A stretch of DNA of 60,820 bases from Botryobacter ruber (lineage in GTDB: Bacteria > Bacteroidota > Bacteroidia > Cytophagales > Hymenobacteraceae). A model generated the notes under the pieces. That model ran no database searches, was not told the DNA's origin, and worked only from the letters and a program-made list of their open reading frames with translations. The position numbers were made by a program, and so were the translations under genes. Below, piece after piece: positions 24,185-33,253 of this stretch. How positions within the stretch are numbered: the first letter of the stretch is position 1; each line of letters starts with the position of its first letter. The stretch is taken from positions 1-60,820 of the forward strand of contig NZ_QCZK02000025.1 in the NCBI RefSeq assembly GCF_003347595.2. Reading direction: 5' to 3'.

Positions 24185-24585
24185 CTTTTCCGTAACATGC
24201 CGTAGGCGAGGGTGCCCAGGATGGCACTGAACAACACGACCAGGATAACACTGAACCCGCCTCCGATCAGGGTGTACATCGGTCCCGGGCAGGCGCCTGT
24301 CAGGGACCAGCCCAGTCCGAAAATGATACCGCCAAAGAGGTAGCGCGGGATGCTCCTGTTTTTGGGTGTAAAAGTTATCGGGTCGCCTGCTGTAGTGCGC
24401 AGCTTGAACTTCTTGATAAGGTAAACGCTGATCGCGCCCAGCGTTACAGCCGAACCGATAATGCCGTACATGTGAAAAGCATCGAACCGGAACATTTCAT
24501 AAATCCTGAACCAGGAGATGGCCTGGGATTTTGTCATGATAATCCCAAACAGGGTACCGATAGACAGGTAACTTAAATATTTCAT
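24172..24585 (-). CDS. YeeE/YedE-type sulfur transport half-protein (DUF6691)
   Basis: 137 residues, four hydrophobic segments. The conserved 'GWSLTGACPGPMY' (about 90-103) carries the Cys-containing signature of the YeeE/YedE family, whose members move thiosulfate or other sulfur compounds across the inner membrane through relayed cysteines. It is the smaller partner of the upstream gene (12 bases apart); together they make the two halves of one transporter. Controlled by the operator at 25261-25280. The exact substrate is not visible. Confidence 0.8.
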   Translation of the reverse strand: MKYLSYLSIGTLFGIIMTKSQAISWFRIYEMFRFDAFHMYGIIGSAVTLGAISVYLIKKFKLRTTAGDPITFTPKNRSIPRYLFGGIIFGLGWSLTGACPGPMYTLIGGGFSVILVVLFSAILGTLAYGMLRKRLPH

Positions 24586-24597
24586 TTCTTTTAAGAA

Positions 24598-25173
24598 TTA
24601 AAGGGTTAAAATAACCGGAAGCAACAGGTACGTCATCAGCAGGCCTCCGATAAAAAAGCCGATAACGGCAATCAGGGACGGAAGCTGCAGGTTGCTCAGG
24701 CCACTGATGGCATGGCCCGACGTACATCCGCCGGCATAGCGCGCTCCGAAACCAATCAAAAATCCGCCCAGTACCAGCACTACAAAACCACGCAGGGTGA
24801 GCAGGCTTTCCCAGCTGAAAATTTCGGTGGGCAGGTAGTTTTCCCCGGCATTACGGATACCCAGTTCCTGTAACTTCACCACGGTATCCTGGGCCAGTGG
24901 GATAGGGTCGGGCTGCTGAAGCCAGGTAGATGCAATAAAACCACCCAGTACGGCTCCCAGTACGAACACGAGGTTCCAGACCTGTTTCTTCCAGTCAAAA
25001 TCAAAAAAGTCGCTTACCCTGCTTCCGCCGCCAATGGCACAGGTTGTTCTTAACGTATCGGACACGCCAAAGCTCTTGCCGACAAACAGCAGCAGGATCA
25101 TGGTTAAAGAAATTAAAGGGCCGGCTACGTACCATGGCCATGGCTGGCTCATCCAATCAATCAGTTGTTCCAT
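24598..25173 (-). CDS. YeeE/YedE-type sulfur transport half-protein, larger half
   Basis: 191 residues, about five membrane segments. The signature 'ARYAGGCTSGHAISGLS' (about 145-161) with its Cys is the sulfur-relay motif of the TsuA/YedE family. An earlier Cys (RTTCAIGGG) may also face the pore. First gene of a two-gene operon with the DUF6691 half, led by a CRP-type promoter. It would import reduced sulfur that the neighbouring DsrE, rhodanese and dioxygenase domains can process; that flow is inferred. Confidence 0.82.
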   Translation of the reverse strand: MEQLIDWMSQPWPWYVAGPLISLTMILLLFVGKSFGVSDTLRTTCAIGGGSRVSDFFDFDWKKQVWNLVFVLGAVLGGFIASTWLQQPDPIPLAQDTVVKLQELGIRNAGENYLPTEIFSWESLLTLRGFVVLVLGGFLIGFGARYAGGCTSGHAISGLSNLQLPSLIAVIGFFIGGLLMTYLLLPVILTL

Positions 25174-25232
25174 TCTTTATTTTTTAATATATGTAAAGCG
25201 CCTGGTTGCAGTAGGCTAATAAATTATTTATA

Positions 25233-25280
25233 CAAAAGTACAATTATATTCGCAGGCTGACAGTGACATTTATCACAGAG
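25233..25280 (-). promoter_or_regulatory. CRP/FNR-type operator and -7 box, yedE pair
   Basis: Operator GTGACATTTATCAC (25263-25276) in CAGTGAC...ATCACAGAG. The -7 box TACTTTTG on the minus strand is at 25240-25233, again exactly 22 bases away. Confidence 0.8.
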
Positions 25281-25392
25281 TAAGCCTGTAATCGGCAGGA
25301 CTGTTTCGTGCTTTTATTCCGGGCGCGGGCAAGGTACCTTTGCGCCAGGAAAATCTTCTCTTTGGAGCGAAAGTAGGGTAGGGTACCGCCTG

Positions 25393-25432
25393 AAAAAAAG
25401 CTAGCCGGTACAAAATGAACGTACCGGCTAGC
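25393..25432 (-). terminator. Terminator of the persulfide dioxygenase gene
   Basis: On the minus strand GCTAGCCGGTAC, a 9-base loop, GTACCGGCTAGC and then seven T. Confidence 0.9.
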
Positions 25433-25456
25433 CTGTATGTATTTCTCCGCAGCGGC

Positions 25457-26800
25457 TTACTTGTTCTTAAGCTCCGTTACAGCTTCGCTCATATCCAGCA
25501 CTTCGACCGGTAGCAGGCTTTCCAGCACACTGCTGCCTGCCGCTGAACGGTAGCCACCGGCGCAGTGCACTACAACGGGTTTATCTGTCGGGATTTCGTT
25601 TGCCCGCTCCCGCAGTTCCGGCAGCGGAATGTTGATGGAATTTTCAAAAAACTTCCCAGCTTTTGTTTCGCTGTCATTCCGGATGTCGACAACCGTGTAA
25701 GCCTGCTCATTGGCTTTAAACGTTTCTTTGTTAAAGCTTTTGCTCGTTTCGGCGCCTTCCTGCCTGTCATACACAAAAGCGCCTGCTATTAACAACTCAT
25801 AACCAATTTTGGCAGCTTTGGCAATCAACTCCTCCAGTTGCTCACCGGTTTCTGCTACCAGGTAAAAACGCTCATCCGGGCCCACGATGCTACCCAGCCA
25901 GGTTTCAAACTTGTTGCCATTCTGGATGTTGATAGCGCCTTTTAAGTGGCCTTTTTTGAAAATACCTTCCGGGCGTCCGTCCACTACAAGAACATCCTTT
26001 TCAGGTGCCGTATTTTTATCCAGCCTTGTTACGCCCTTCAGCGACTCCTGCCAGGCAGGTGCTCCCTTTTTGTTCAGGGCCACATCGTAACCAAAGTATT
26101 TCGGTATGAAAGGCTGGTCTGCCGTCAGTACTTTCACAAATTCGTCTTCGCTCATCTGCTGCAGGGCATAATTAGTAGCTTTCTCTGCACCAATGGTACT
26201 GCTGTTGGCTTCGCTCAGGCCTTTGCCGCACAGGGTACCTGCGCCGTGCGCCGGGTATACCAGCACATCGTCATCCAGCTTCATGAGTTTTTCGCGGGTG
26301 CTGTGGTACATCTGGCGGGCCAGTTCCTCCCGTTTGGCTGTAATGTTGCCTGCACGCTCGCGGAGGTCCGGGCGGCCTACGTCCCCGATAAACAGCGTAT
26401 CGCCTGTAAAAACGGCTACGTCTTTCCCTTCGTGTTCCAGCACAATGCTGATGCTGTCGGGGGAGTGACCGGGGGTGTGCAGCGATTTTAACTTAATTTC
26501 GCCCAGCTGCAGCTCCGCCCCCTCGTCAAACGCCTGGTGCGGATAATCTGCTCCCAGCAGGCTGTGCACGTAAAGGGTAGCACCTGTCTGTTGGTGTATT
26601 TCCTGGTGCGCGCTCACAAAGTCGGCGTGCGGGTGCGTTTCTATCACGCCCACAATTTTAGCGTTGTTGCTGCCCGCGAAATCATAATATGGTTGCGGGT
26701 CGCGTGCAGGATCGATTAACACCACTTCCCTGGTTTCTTCACTCAGGATCGCATAGCCATATTGCGCTAAGCCTTTATCTTCAAACTGTTGTATTTTCAT
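25457..26800 (-). CDS. Persulfide-dioxygenase-type MBL protein with two rhodanese domains
   Basis: 447 residues. The metallo-beta-lactamase domain (about 1-235) has 'ETHPHADFVSAH', 'HTPGHSPDS', 'FTGDTLFIGDVGRPDL' and 'VYPAHGAGTLCG', as in ETHE1/Blh persulfide dioxygenases that oxidise glutathione persulfide to sulfite. The first rhodanese domain (about 262-345) has no Cys at its active loop (LVAETGEQ) and is probably structural. The second (about 365-447) has Cys413 in 'VVHCAGGYRS', able to carry a persulfide. It is monocistronic with its own CRP-type promoter. The substrate is inferred from the family; the thiol used by this organism is unknown. Confidence 0.88.
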   Translation of the reverse strand: MKIQQFEDKGLAQYGYAILSEETREVVLIDPARDPQPYYDFAGSNNAKIVGVIETHPHADFVSAHQEIHQQTGATLYVHSLLGADYPHQAFDEGAELQLGEIKLKSLHTPGHSPDSISIVLEHEGKDVAVFTGDTLFIGDVGRPDLRERAGNITAKREELARQMYHSTREKLMKLDDDVLVYPAHGAGTLCGKGLSEANSSTIGAEKATNYALQQMSEDEFVKVLTADQPFIPKYFGYDVALNKKGAPAWQESLKGVTRLDKNTAPEKDVLVVDGRPEGIFKKGHLKGAINIQNGNKFETWLGSIVGPDERFYLVAETGEQLEELIAKAAKIGYELLIAGAFVYDRQEGAETSKSFNKETFKANEQAYTVVDIRNDSETKAGKFFENSINIPLPELRERANEIPTDKPVVVHCAGGYRSAAGSSVLESLLPVEVLDMSEAVTELKNK

Positions 26801-26850
26801 TGGTCTTTCTGTTTTAGGTAAATTCTTTTGCTTACATCTGAATTTCTATA

Positions 26851-26898
26851 CAAAGGTATAGTATACGTCAGCCCCGTTCAGTGATGTATGTCACACAG
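26851..26898 (-). promoter_or_regulatory. CRP/FNR-type operator and -7 box, persulfide dioxygenase gene
   Basis: Operator GTGATGTATGTCAC (26881-26894) in CAGTGAT...GTCACACAGG. The -7 box TACCTTTG on the minus strand is at 26858-26851, 22 bases away. Confidence 0.8.
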
Positions 26899-26948
26899 GA
26901 GTATGTCTGCTGCAGGTACTGTTCCAGGTAAGCTACGGGTGCCAGCAC

Positions 26949-28337
26949 TTAAAATGTAAGCTGCGTCACAAAATTGAAATGATGAAAGTTGGTGTTATAG
27001 TACATGCGGTTTAGCGCAATGTCGGTGGCGGGTGTAGCCCTGCCTACATAGAGAAACCTGAAGCTGAGCCCGTCGAGCACGGGTTTTGCCGGTTTGTAGT
27101 GCAGGTCGGCTACCCATCCCCAGTAGGCTGCTGCGCCGTACTTGTTGTGCTGGTAATCGGCAGGTGACGGAATCCAGGATTTGGCCAGTGCTGCCTCAGA
27201 AGAGAAGCTTTCTGACCATTGCTTCCGTATTTTCCCCACCAGCAGATCGGAGTTGCCTGTACCTTCCATTCTGCCCCGTGGCAGGGTGGCAAAGAACTGC
27301 TCGCGCCCCAATTCCTTCGGGAAAAGGAAGCGAGCGTTTTTACCGGTGTGCAGGTAGTTGAGCGACAGGTGCCAGTCTGCCGGTTCGTACGCCAGCATGC
27401 CGCCCAGCAGCCACTGCTGCTGGTCCGGGAAATAAGCCTGCGTATATTCCGGGTTGCCGCCATTGCCTGCCCGGAACTGGTAAAGGCCTTCAACGCCCAC
27501 CTTTACCTGTGGCCTCAGGTGCACCACTGCCCGGCCGTAGCTGTTGTTCGACACATTCTCAATCAGGTAATTCCAGGCTTCAGCGCTGAAGCGGCTACCA
27601 GGGTGATACTGTAAACCGGCAACGCCAACACCGCTCGTGCGGGTGTGATGTGCGTATCCGGATGGGTTGCCGTCTGCATCCACTCCCGTAGAATACAGAC
27701 CGATTACTTCATCGGCAGGAAGCCACTCCACGGTACTGCGGGGCGAGAAATGATCGAACCAGGCAAGCGAAATTAACGCTTTCTCCTGAAGCGGAATCCG
27801 AACCTCCACCCCCTGGAAAGAATAGGGCTTCATGCGGCCGTCCTGCGGGTTCAGGAGTGGCGAAGTAAAACTAAACCTGCCTGCTTTTGCCTGAAGCCAC
27901 TTCGTGTTGTACTCGAGGTACAGTTCGTCCAGTCGGTCCAGGTCAGCCTTGTTTTCCGGGTTCTTTATATCGAACAGCTCCAGCTCCAGTTTGGGTAATT
28001 TTCCGGAGACGGGGTCAGGCTGCGTTAAATCAGACGAAAACAGGTTGTAGGTGAACAAGCCGGCAATACCTAACCTGAAACCATGGTAGGGTGCTGTTTG
28101 GTAGCTGATTTCAGCACCTACAGCGTTGGCATAGTTATCGGGCAGGGAGCGGTAGTTGCGGGTGGCCATAAAGTAATTGCGTACATGGCCACCTACTTTG
28201 CCCCTTGTAAATAACTCCTTTACACTGTGTATTTCTGCGGTATCAGCTGGTTCTGCTACCTGGTGTTCCTGTCCGGCGGCAGTTCCCCGTGCCAGGAAAA
28301 GCAGGAGAACAGCCGCCAGTACCTGTAGTTGCTGCAT
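26949..28337 (-). CDS. Outer-membrane porin, OprD-like
   Basis: 462 residues with a signal peptide (LAAVLLLFLARGTAAGQ). Alternating amphipathic strands run to the C-terminal aromatic end 'HFNFVTQLTF', the mark of a beta-barrel. The start 'FTRGKVGGHVRNYFMATRN' and 'AVGAEISYQTAPYHGFRLGI' resemble the OprD porin family. It follows the uspA-type gene by 16 bases and shares its CRP-type promoter. In this setting it may admit sulfur compounds or organic anions across the outer membrane; that is inference. Confidence 0.72.
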   Translation of the reverse strand: MQQLQVLAAVLLLFLARGTAAGQEHQVAEPADTAEIHSVKELFTRGKVGGHVRNYFMATRNYRSLPDNYANAVGAEISYQTAPYHGFRLGIAGLFTYNLFSSDLTQPDPVSGKLPKLELELFDIKNPENKADLDRLDELYLEYNTKWLQAKAGRFSFTSPLLNPQDGRMKPYSFQGVEVRIPLQEKALISLAWFDHFSPRSTVEWLPADEVIGLYSTGVDADGNPSGYAHHTRTSGVGVAGLQYHPGSRFSAEAWNYLIENVSNNSYGRAVVHLRPQVKVGVEGLYQFRAGNGGNPEYTQAYFPDQQQWLLGGMLAYEPADWHLSLNYLHTGKNARFLFPKELGREQFFATLPRGRMEGTGNSDLLVGKIRKQWSESFSSEAALAKSWIPSPADYQHNKYGAAAYWGWVADLHYKPAKPVLDGLSFRFLYVGRATPATDIALNRMYYNTNFHHFNFVTQLTF

Positions 28338-28353
28338 CGTGTTTACCGTGGTT

Positions 28354-29196
28354 TTAGTTTAAATGATAGGTCATGAGCGGACGAATACAATGGTTGACCA
28401 GTGTTTCGGCAATGCTGCCATAAAACAGGTGGCTGATGCCTTTGCGGGCATGGGTGCCAATGAGCACAAGGTCCATCTCCGTTGCCTGGTTAAAGTTGCG
28501 GACACCTGCCGGTACCTTGTTGTTGTGGTGCAGGTGCAGTTCGAAGTTCTGCAGCCCCAGGTGCTCGGCAAAGGCCTGCATCTCCTGCTTTAGTTGCAGG
28601 CTTTGCTGTTCATCTTCCTTGTCTGTGATTTGCAGCAGGTGGAGCCTGGCGTTAAACAGCTGTTGGAAAAGTTTGATTTTGGCGATACTTTTTTCCGGTT
28701 GCTTTTCTGCTTTAAAATCTGCTACCCACAGCAGGTTATGAATAGGCGTGACGGAGGCGTTCGCATGCACCGTGATTACCGGAACCTCGGTATACCGTAC
28801 CACATGCTGTGCCTCTGAGCCCGATATTTTTTCCAGCCACCCGTCAGCGCCTTCTGTGCCCATCAGTACCAGGTCTATCTGGTGGTGTGCCGTATAGCGG
28901 GCAAGGGTGGTGGTAAGGCCCCCGTACAGGACTTCACTGGTAAATTTGAAGTCCACGTGCTGTTTCAGCTCTGTAAATAGTTGTTGGACCTTTTGCTCCT
29001 GTGCCCGGAAGGCGCTTTTGTCAATCGTATCCGAGGTGTCGACAGAGCCTCCCCATTCAGCTGCATTTACTTCAATTACATGCACCAGGTGCGTATTAAT
29101 GGGAGTCGTCTCCATCAGGAAGGTTAAAAACTCGATTGCTCTGAAGGCTACCGGTGTAAAATCTACCGGCACCATTACGTTTAATTTTTTTTCCAT
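28354..29196 (-). CDS. Universal stress protein with two UspA domains
   Basis: 280 residues made of two UspA-like units (about 1-148 and 155-280). The first has 'VMVPVDFTPVAFRAIEFL' and 'LVLMGTEGADGW'; the second ends 'DLVLIGTHARKGISHLFYGSIAETLVNHC', close to the G-2x-G-9x-G(S/T) nucleotide-binding pattern. Such proteins respond to redox or energy stress in Bacteroidetes and often sit under FNR-type control. It heads a two-gene operon with the porin. Its molecular role is unknown. Confidence 0.85.
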   Translation of the reverse strand: MEKKLNVMVPVDFTPVAFRAIEFLTFLMETTPINTHLVHVIEVNAAEWGGSVDTSDTIDKSAFRAQEQKVQQLFTELKQHVDFKFTSEVLYGGLTTTLARYTAHHQIDLVLMGTEGADGWLEKISGSEAQHVVRYTEVPVITVHANASVTPIHNLLWVADFKAEKQPEKSIAKIKLFQQLFNARLHLLQITDKEDEQQSLQLKQEMQAFAEHLGLQNFELHLHHNNKVPAGVRNFNQATEMDLVLIGTHARKGISHLFYGSIAETLVNHCIRPLMTYHLN

Positions 29197-29264
29197 TTTG
29201 TTAAAAAGCCGGCATTATTGCCTGTTGGCTATAGGGTTTTGGTGAATTATGCTTTTTCCTGATG

Positions 29265-29313
29265 CAAAGGAACAGGAAATGCCGGCCCTGTTCAGTGACA
29301 TTGGTTACACAGG
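29265..29313 (-). promoter_or_regulatory. CRP/FNR-type operator and -7 box, uspA-porin operon
   Basis: Operator GTGACATTGGTTAC (29295-29308), one base off in the right half, in CAGTGAC...GTTACACAGG. The -7 box is TTCCTTTG on the minus strand (29272-29265), 22 bases away as in the other three. Confidence 0.72.
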
Positions 29314-29353
29314 CAGTGTTAAATAATGCTTGATCTTTTGGAGAGGTGCTGTG

Positions 29354-29372
29354 GCAATGGTGGCAGGTGCAG
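29354..29372 (+). repeat. Dispersed repeat copy between UspA and STAS-like genes
   Basis: GCAATGGTGGCAGGTGCAG, a clean match to the family core. The remaining gap to 29460 shows nothing else. Confidence 0.7.
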
Positions 29373-29460
29373 ACCGTTTTTTTCTGTAAGTGCAGGCTGC
29401 CGGCTGGCAGAAACCCGGCCTGCAAGCCGGACCGGCTGAAATAGCCCCAACTGCAGGCCG

Positions 29461-29871
29461 TTAAGACTTCAGCCACTTCATGGCTGCCGTCATGCTGGAG
29501 AAGTTCTGGAAAGCAATAGCGGACTTTTTGTTTCTTTTTTTTAACGCTTCAAAGTAGCTCGCCACTCTTATTTCCCGTTCCAAATCGGGCGAGATAATGC
29601 GGGCCATCCGCTTCAGGCATGTGTCCTGCAGGTCACGGTCAAACTCGTCTATCACTGTAATGTACTCTTCGTCACTTACGTCAATAACGGCCTTGCTGCA
29701 ATCAAACAATAGCTTCTTTATGCCATAGCCGCCTATGGTCGCAGATATCCTTTTAAAGGTATCGTGAATTTGTACTAAAGTAAAATCCTGTATATCCGGG
29801 CATTCAGCGCACAAAATATCGTTAGAGGCATCATAATGCAATTTTATGAGGCCGTTATTATACAAAACCAT
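29461..29871 (-). CDS. STAS/SpoIIAA-like small protein
   Basis: 136 residues, no signal peptide. Alternating strands and helices ('IKLHYDASNDILCAECPDIQ', 'GIKKLLFDCSKAVIDVSDEEY', 'IARIISPDLEREIRVASYFEAL') suggest the STAS-like fold of short Bacteroidetes regulators. No catalytic motif is seen. It is probably a single-gene unit; its link to the sulfur cluster is only positional. Confidence 0.6.
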   Translation of the reverse strand: MVLYNNGLIKLHYDASNDILCAECPDIQDFTLVQIHDTFKRISATIGGYGIKKLLFDCSKAVIDVSDEEYITVIDEFDRDLQDTCLKRMARIISPDLEREIRVASYFEALKKRNKKSAIAFQNFSSMTAAMKWLKS

Positions 29872-30114
29872 AAAGAGAAATTGTTATTTGCTATTACAAG
29901 GTATACGTTTTTAACGGCAAACGGTCTCTTTAATTAATTAAATTTTGTGTGTGTATAACAACATTTGGCCAACGGCTGTTTTTCCGGGGTTTCCGTAAAT
30001 TTGAATGTAAACATGCTCATATTTCACTATAGGCGCTTTTATATATAAATTTCTTATATTACCTCCTGAAAAAAATTTGCACCTTCTTTGTACAAGGCGA
30101 TTTAAGAAAGCAGC

Positions 30115-32970
30115 ATGAAAATCCGCTACACCTTCCTCTTCCTTCTTATCCTGTTACTTTCCGCATTTCAGAAACCAACTGATGCCAACTTTAAGAAAAT
30201 GGCTGACAAGGTTTTGGTGCGACCTGCCAAAACACAGGAAGGAGAGCCGTATTCTGTCAGGATACGGGTTATTTCTGACAACATAATACAGGTGCTGGCT
30301 TTGCCCGACAGTACGCCGGGAGCTACAAACAGCCTGATGGTAGTGGGGGCGGACAAGCCACTACCGGCCTGGAAACTGAAAAAGAACGGAGAGACACTGA
30401 GGGTGCTGACAAAAGAGCTGCAGGTGGAAATAGCTGCAAGTACAGGCGATGTTATATTTCGCGATAAATACGGACGTGAGCTTGTAAAAGAAGCCTCGGG
30501 CAGCCACCCGGGCTTTTCACCGGTAACCTATGGCAGCGAACAAACCTACCAGGTGCAGCAGGCATTCCAGGTTGCTGATGATGAAGCTTTTTACGGGCTG
30601 GGCCAGCACCAGGCGGGCCTGATGAACTACCGGGGCTGGCAGGTAGATTTAACGCAGTACAACTCGGTAGCGGCAGTGCCTTTCCTGGTGTCGAGCAAGA
30701 ACTACGGCATTCTCTGGGACAATAACTCCATCACCAGGTTTGGCGACGTGCGCCCTTACCGCCAGTTGTCGGACTTTGCGCTCTACGATAAATACGGCAA
30801 TCCGGGAGCCCTTACGGCTACGTATGTCTCGGCTGAAAAAGCCGGAAAAGCGCCTGTCGTTCGTCCTGAAAAGCAGCTGAACTATGAATTCCTGGAGCAG
30901 CAGAAAGATTTTCCGGAAGGCTACGCGCTGCAGGGAGGCAACGTGACCTGGGAAGGTTTTATTCAGTCCGGCGAAACCGGCACGCACCGTTTCCTGATGC
31001 CGGCTTCCGGCTATGTAAAAGTCTGGCTGGATGGGCAGCTGCTGCTCGACAGGTGGCGGGAGGCCTGGAACCCCGGTTTTTCAAATTTTAAATACGAGCT
31101 GCAACAAGGGAAAAAGCATGCCCTTAAAATTGAGTGGCAGCCCGATGGCGGGCAGTCGTATATCGCGCTGCGTTACCTGCCGCCACAATCTGCTGCAGCA
31201 GCCTCCACAGTCTCTTTTGCTTCTGAAGCAGGAGATGAACGAAATTACTACTTCGTGTATGGCAATAACCTGGATGAAGTTATACGTGGCTACCGGGAGC
31301 TGACGGGCAAGGCGCAGGTGATGCCGAAGTGGGCGATGGGCTTCTGGCAGAGCCGCGAACGCTATAAAACCCAGGACGAGCTGCTAAGCGTGGCACAGGA
31401 GTTCCGCAGGCGGCAGATTCCCATCGACAACATTGTGCTCGACTGGTCTTACTGGGAGGAGGACCAGTGGGGGAGCCAGCAGTTCGATAAAAGCCGCTTT
31501 CCCGATCCGGAAGGTATGGTGAAGCAGGTGCACGACCTGGATATGCAGCTGATGATTTCGGTGTGGCCCAAGTTCTACGAAGGCATCGACAACTACAAGC
31601 TTTTTGACGCCAAAGGCCTGCTTTACAAAAAGAGCATCGACGAAGGCATCCGCGACTGGATTGGCAAAGGTTATGTCTCCACGTTTTACGATGCCTTTAA
31701 CCCCGAAGGGCGGCAGCTGTTCTGGGACCTGCTCAAAATCAACCTCCAGACCAAGGGCATAGACGCCTGGTGGCTCGATGCGACGGAACCCGACATTTTA
31801 TCGAACACGACCATCGAACACCGCAAGCAGCTCATGAACCCGACCTACCTGGGGCCGGCTGAGAAATATTTCAACGCCTATCCGCTCATGAACGCCAAAG
31901 CCATTTACGAAGGCCAGCGCCGCGACTTTCCCGATAAGCGCGTCTTCATCCTGACCCGTTCTGCTTTCGGCGGACTGCAACGCTACGGCGCCGCCATCTG
32001 GAGCGGCGATATAGCAGCTACCTTCGAGGAACTGGGCCGCCAGATTCCGGCCGGCCTGAATGCTTCGCTCTCCGGCATCCCGTACTGGACCACCGACATC
32101 GGCGGCTTTTTTGTGGAAGACAAGTACGACCGTCCGGCCCCAAAAGGCGAGGCGCTGGAGGAGTGGCGGGAGCTGAACACCCGCTGGTACCAGTACGGCG
32201 CCTTTACGCCGCTGTACCGCTCGCACGGGCAGAAGCCGTTTCGGGAGGTGTTTAATATAGCCCCCGAAGATCACAAGGCTTACCAGTCTATTGTGTATTA
32301 CAACAGGCTGCGCTACCGCCTGATGCCCTACATCTACTCCCTTACCGGGCAGGTGTACCACCAGGATGGCACCATCATGCGGCCCCTCGTCATGGATTTC
32401 GGACAGGATAAAATCGTGCGGAATATCAGCGACCAATTCATGTTCGGGCCAGCGCTGCTCATAAACCCGGTGTACGAAGCCAACGCCACCACCCGCAGCC
32501 TCTACCTGCCTGCCGGCACCGGCTGGTATAACCTCTACGACGGCCGCTACACACCAGGCGGGCAACAGCTAACGGCGGCAGCTCCTTACGAAACCATGCC
32601 TATTTATGTGAAAGCAGGCGCCATCATTCCCTACGGACCGGAACTGCAATACACAGGAGAGAAGCCTGCCGATATTATCACACTTTACGTGTATAGCGGC
32701 CAGGACGGCAGGTTTGAGCTGTACGAGGACGAGAACACGAACTACAACTACGAAAAAGGAAAGTTTGCCACCATCCCCTTCACCTACAACGACGCCAAAA
32801 AGCAGTTAACCATCGGTAGGCGCGAAGGCAGTTTCGAGGGTATGCTGCAAAACCGCACGTTTAACATCATCTATGTGGATTCGAACAAGCCCAGGAAGCT
32901 GGATTTTGAGGCAAAACCAGACAAGGTGGTGCAGTACTCGGGTAAGGCGAAAACGGTGAAGCTCAGGTAA
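30115..32970 (+). CDS. Glycoside hydrolase family 31 with PA14 insert (alpha-xylosidase/alpha-glucosidase)
   Basis: 951 residues. A signal peptide (FLFLLILLLSAFQ) points to periplasm or cell surface. The N-terminal GH31 sandwich is interrupted by a PA14 domain (about 249-360: 'EGFIQSGETGTHRFLMPASGYVKVWLDGQ'). The catalytic barrel has 'WWLDATEPD' with nucleophile Asp555 and later 'SGIPYWTTDIGGF'. A C-terminal beta domain follows. A PA14 insert is known from xyloglucan-active GH31 alpha-xylosidases, so that is the favoured substrate, but alpha-glucosidase activity cannot be excluded. It stands alone, with no SusCD pair in the window. Confidence 0.9.
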   Translation: MKIRYTFLFLLILLLSAFQKPTDANFKKMADKVLVRPAKTQEGEPYSVRIRVISDNIIQVLALPDSTPGATNSLMVVGADKPLPAWKLKKNGETLRVLTKELQVEIAASTGDVIFRDKYGRELVKEASGSHPGFSPVTYGSEQTYQVQQAFQVADDEAFYGLGQHQAGLMNYRGWQVDLTQYNSVAAVPFLVSSKNYGILWDNNSITRFGDVRPYRQLSDFALYDKYGNPGALTATYVSAEKAGKAPVVRPEKQLNYEFLEQQKDFPEGYALQGGNVTWEGFIQSGETGTHRFLMPASGYVKVWLDGQLLLDRWREAWNPGFSNFKYELQQGKKHALKIEWQPDGGQSYIALRYLPPQSAAAASTVSFASEAGDERNYYFVYGNNLDEVIRGYRELTGKAQVMPKWAMGFWQSRERYKTQDELLSVAQEFRRRQIPIDNIVLDWSYWEEDQWGSQQFDKSRFPDPEGMVKQVHDLDMQLMISVWPKFYEGIDNYKLFDAKGLLYKKSIDEGIRDWIGKGYVSTFYDAFNPEGRQLFWDLLKINLQTKGIDAWWLDATEPDILSNTTIEHRKQLMNPTYLGPAEKYFNAYPLMNAKAIYEGQRRDFPDKRVFILTRSAFGGLQRYGAAIWSGDIAATFEELGRQIPAGLNASLSGIPYWTTDIGGFFVEDKYDRPAPKGEALEEWRELNTRWYQYGAFTPLYRSHGQKPFREVFNIAPEDHKAYQSIVYYNRLRYRLMPYIYSLTGQVYHQDGTIMRPLVMDFGQDKIVRNISDQFMFGPALLINPVYEANATTRSLYLPAGTGWYNLYDGRYTPGGQQLTAAAPYETMPIYVKAGAIIPYGPELQYTGEKPADIITLYVYSGQDGRFELYEDENTNYNYEKGKFATIPFTYNDAKKQLTIGRREGSFEGMLQNRTFNIIYVDSNKPRKLDFEAKPDKVVQYSGKAKTVKLR

Positions 32971-33253
32971 ATCCTGGTCTGAAGCTGGATTTGTTTGTTT
33001 AACCGGTTTTCCATTCGACATTCCGGGCCGGCAAAAAGGAAATAAATGCCGATGCGAGTGCCTGCCGGGTGGTAGCTGCAGCTCCTGCAGCTTGTGTTTA
33101 ATAAGAACGATTCTAAACAGTGGGAGTGACTAACATCCGTTAAAATCATTTCGTATTTCAGGATGCCGCTGCAGGGCAGTAACCTTCGGGATATGTCTTG
33201 CCTACAGCAAATGGCTTTGCAGGAGCACAGCTTAAAATCAAACGACCTGAACT

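Noticed and set aside
29201..29476. A small minus-strand gene between UspA and the STAS-like gene
   Set aside because: It runs through the operator, -7 box and a dispersed repeat, so the DNA is regulatory.
31798..32565. A 255-residue frame on the minus strand inside the GH31 gene
   Set aside because: It is a high-GC antisense shadow of a clear family 31 enzyme, without motifs of its own.
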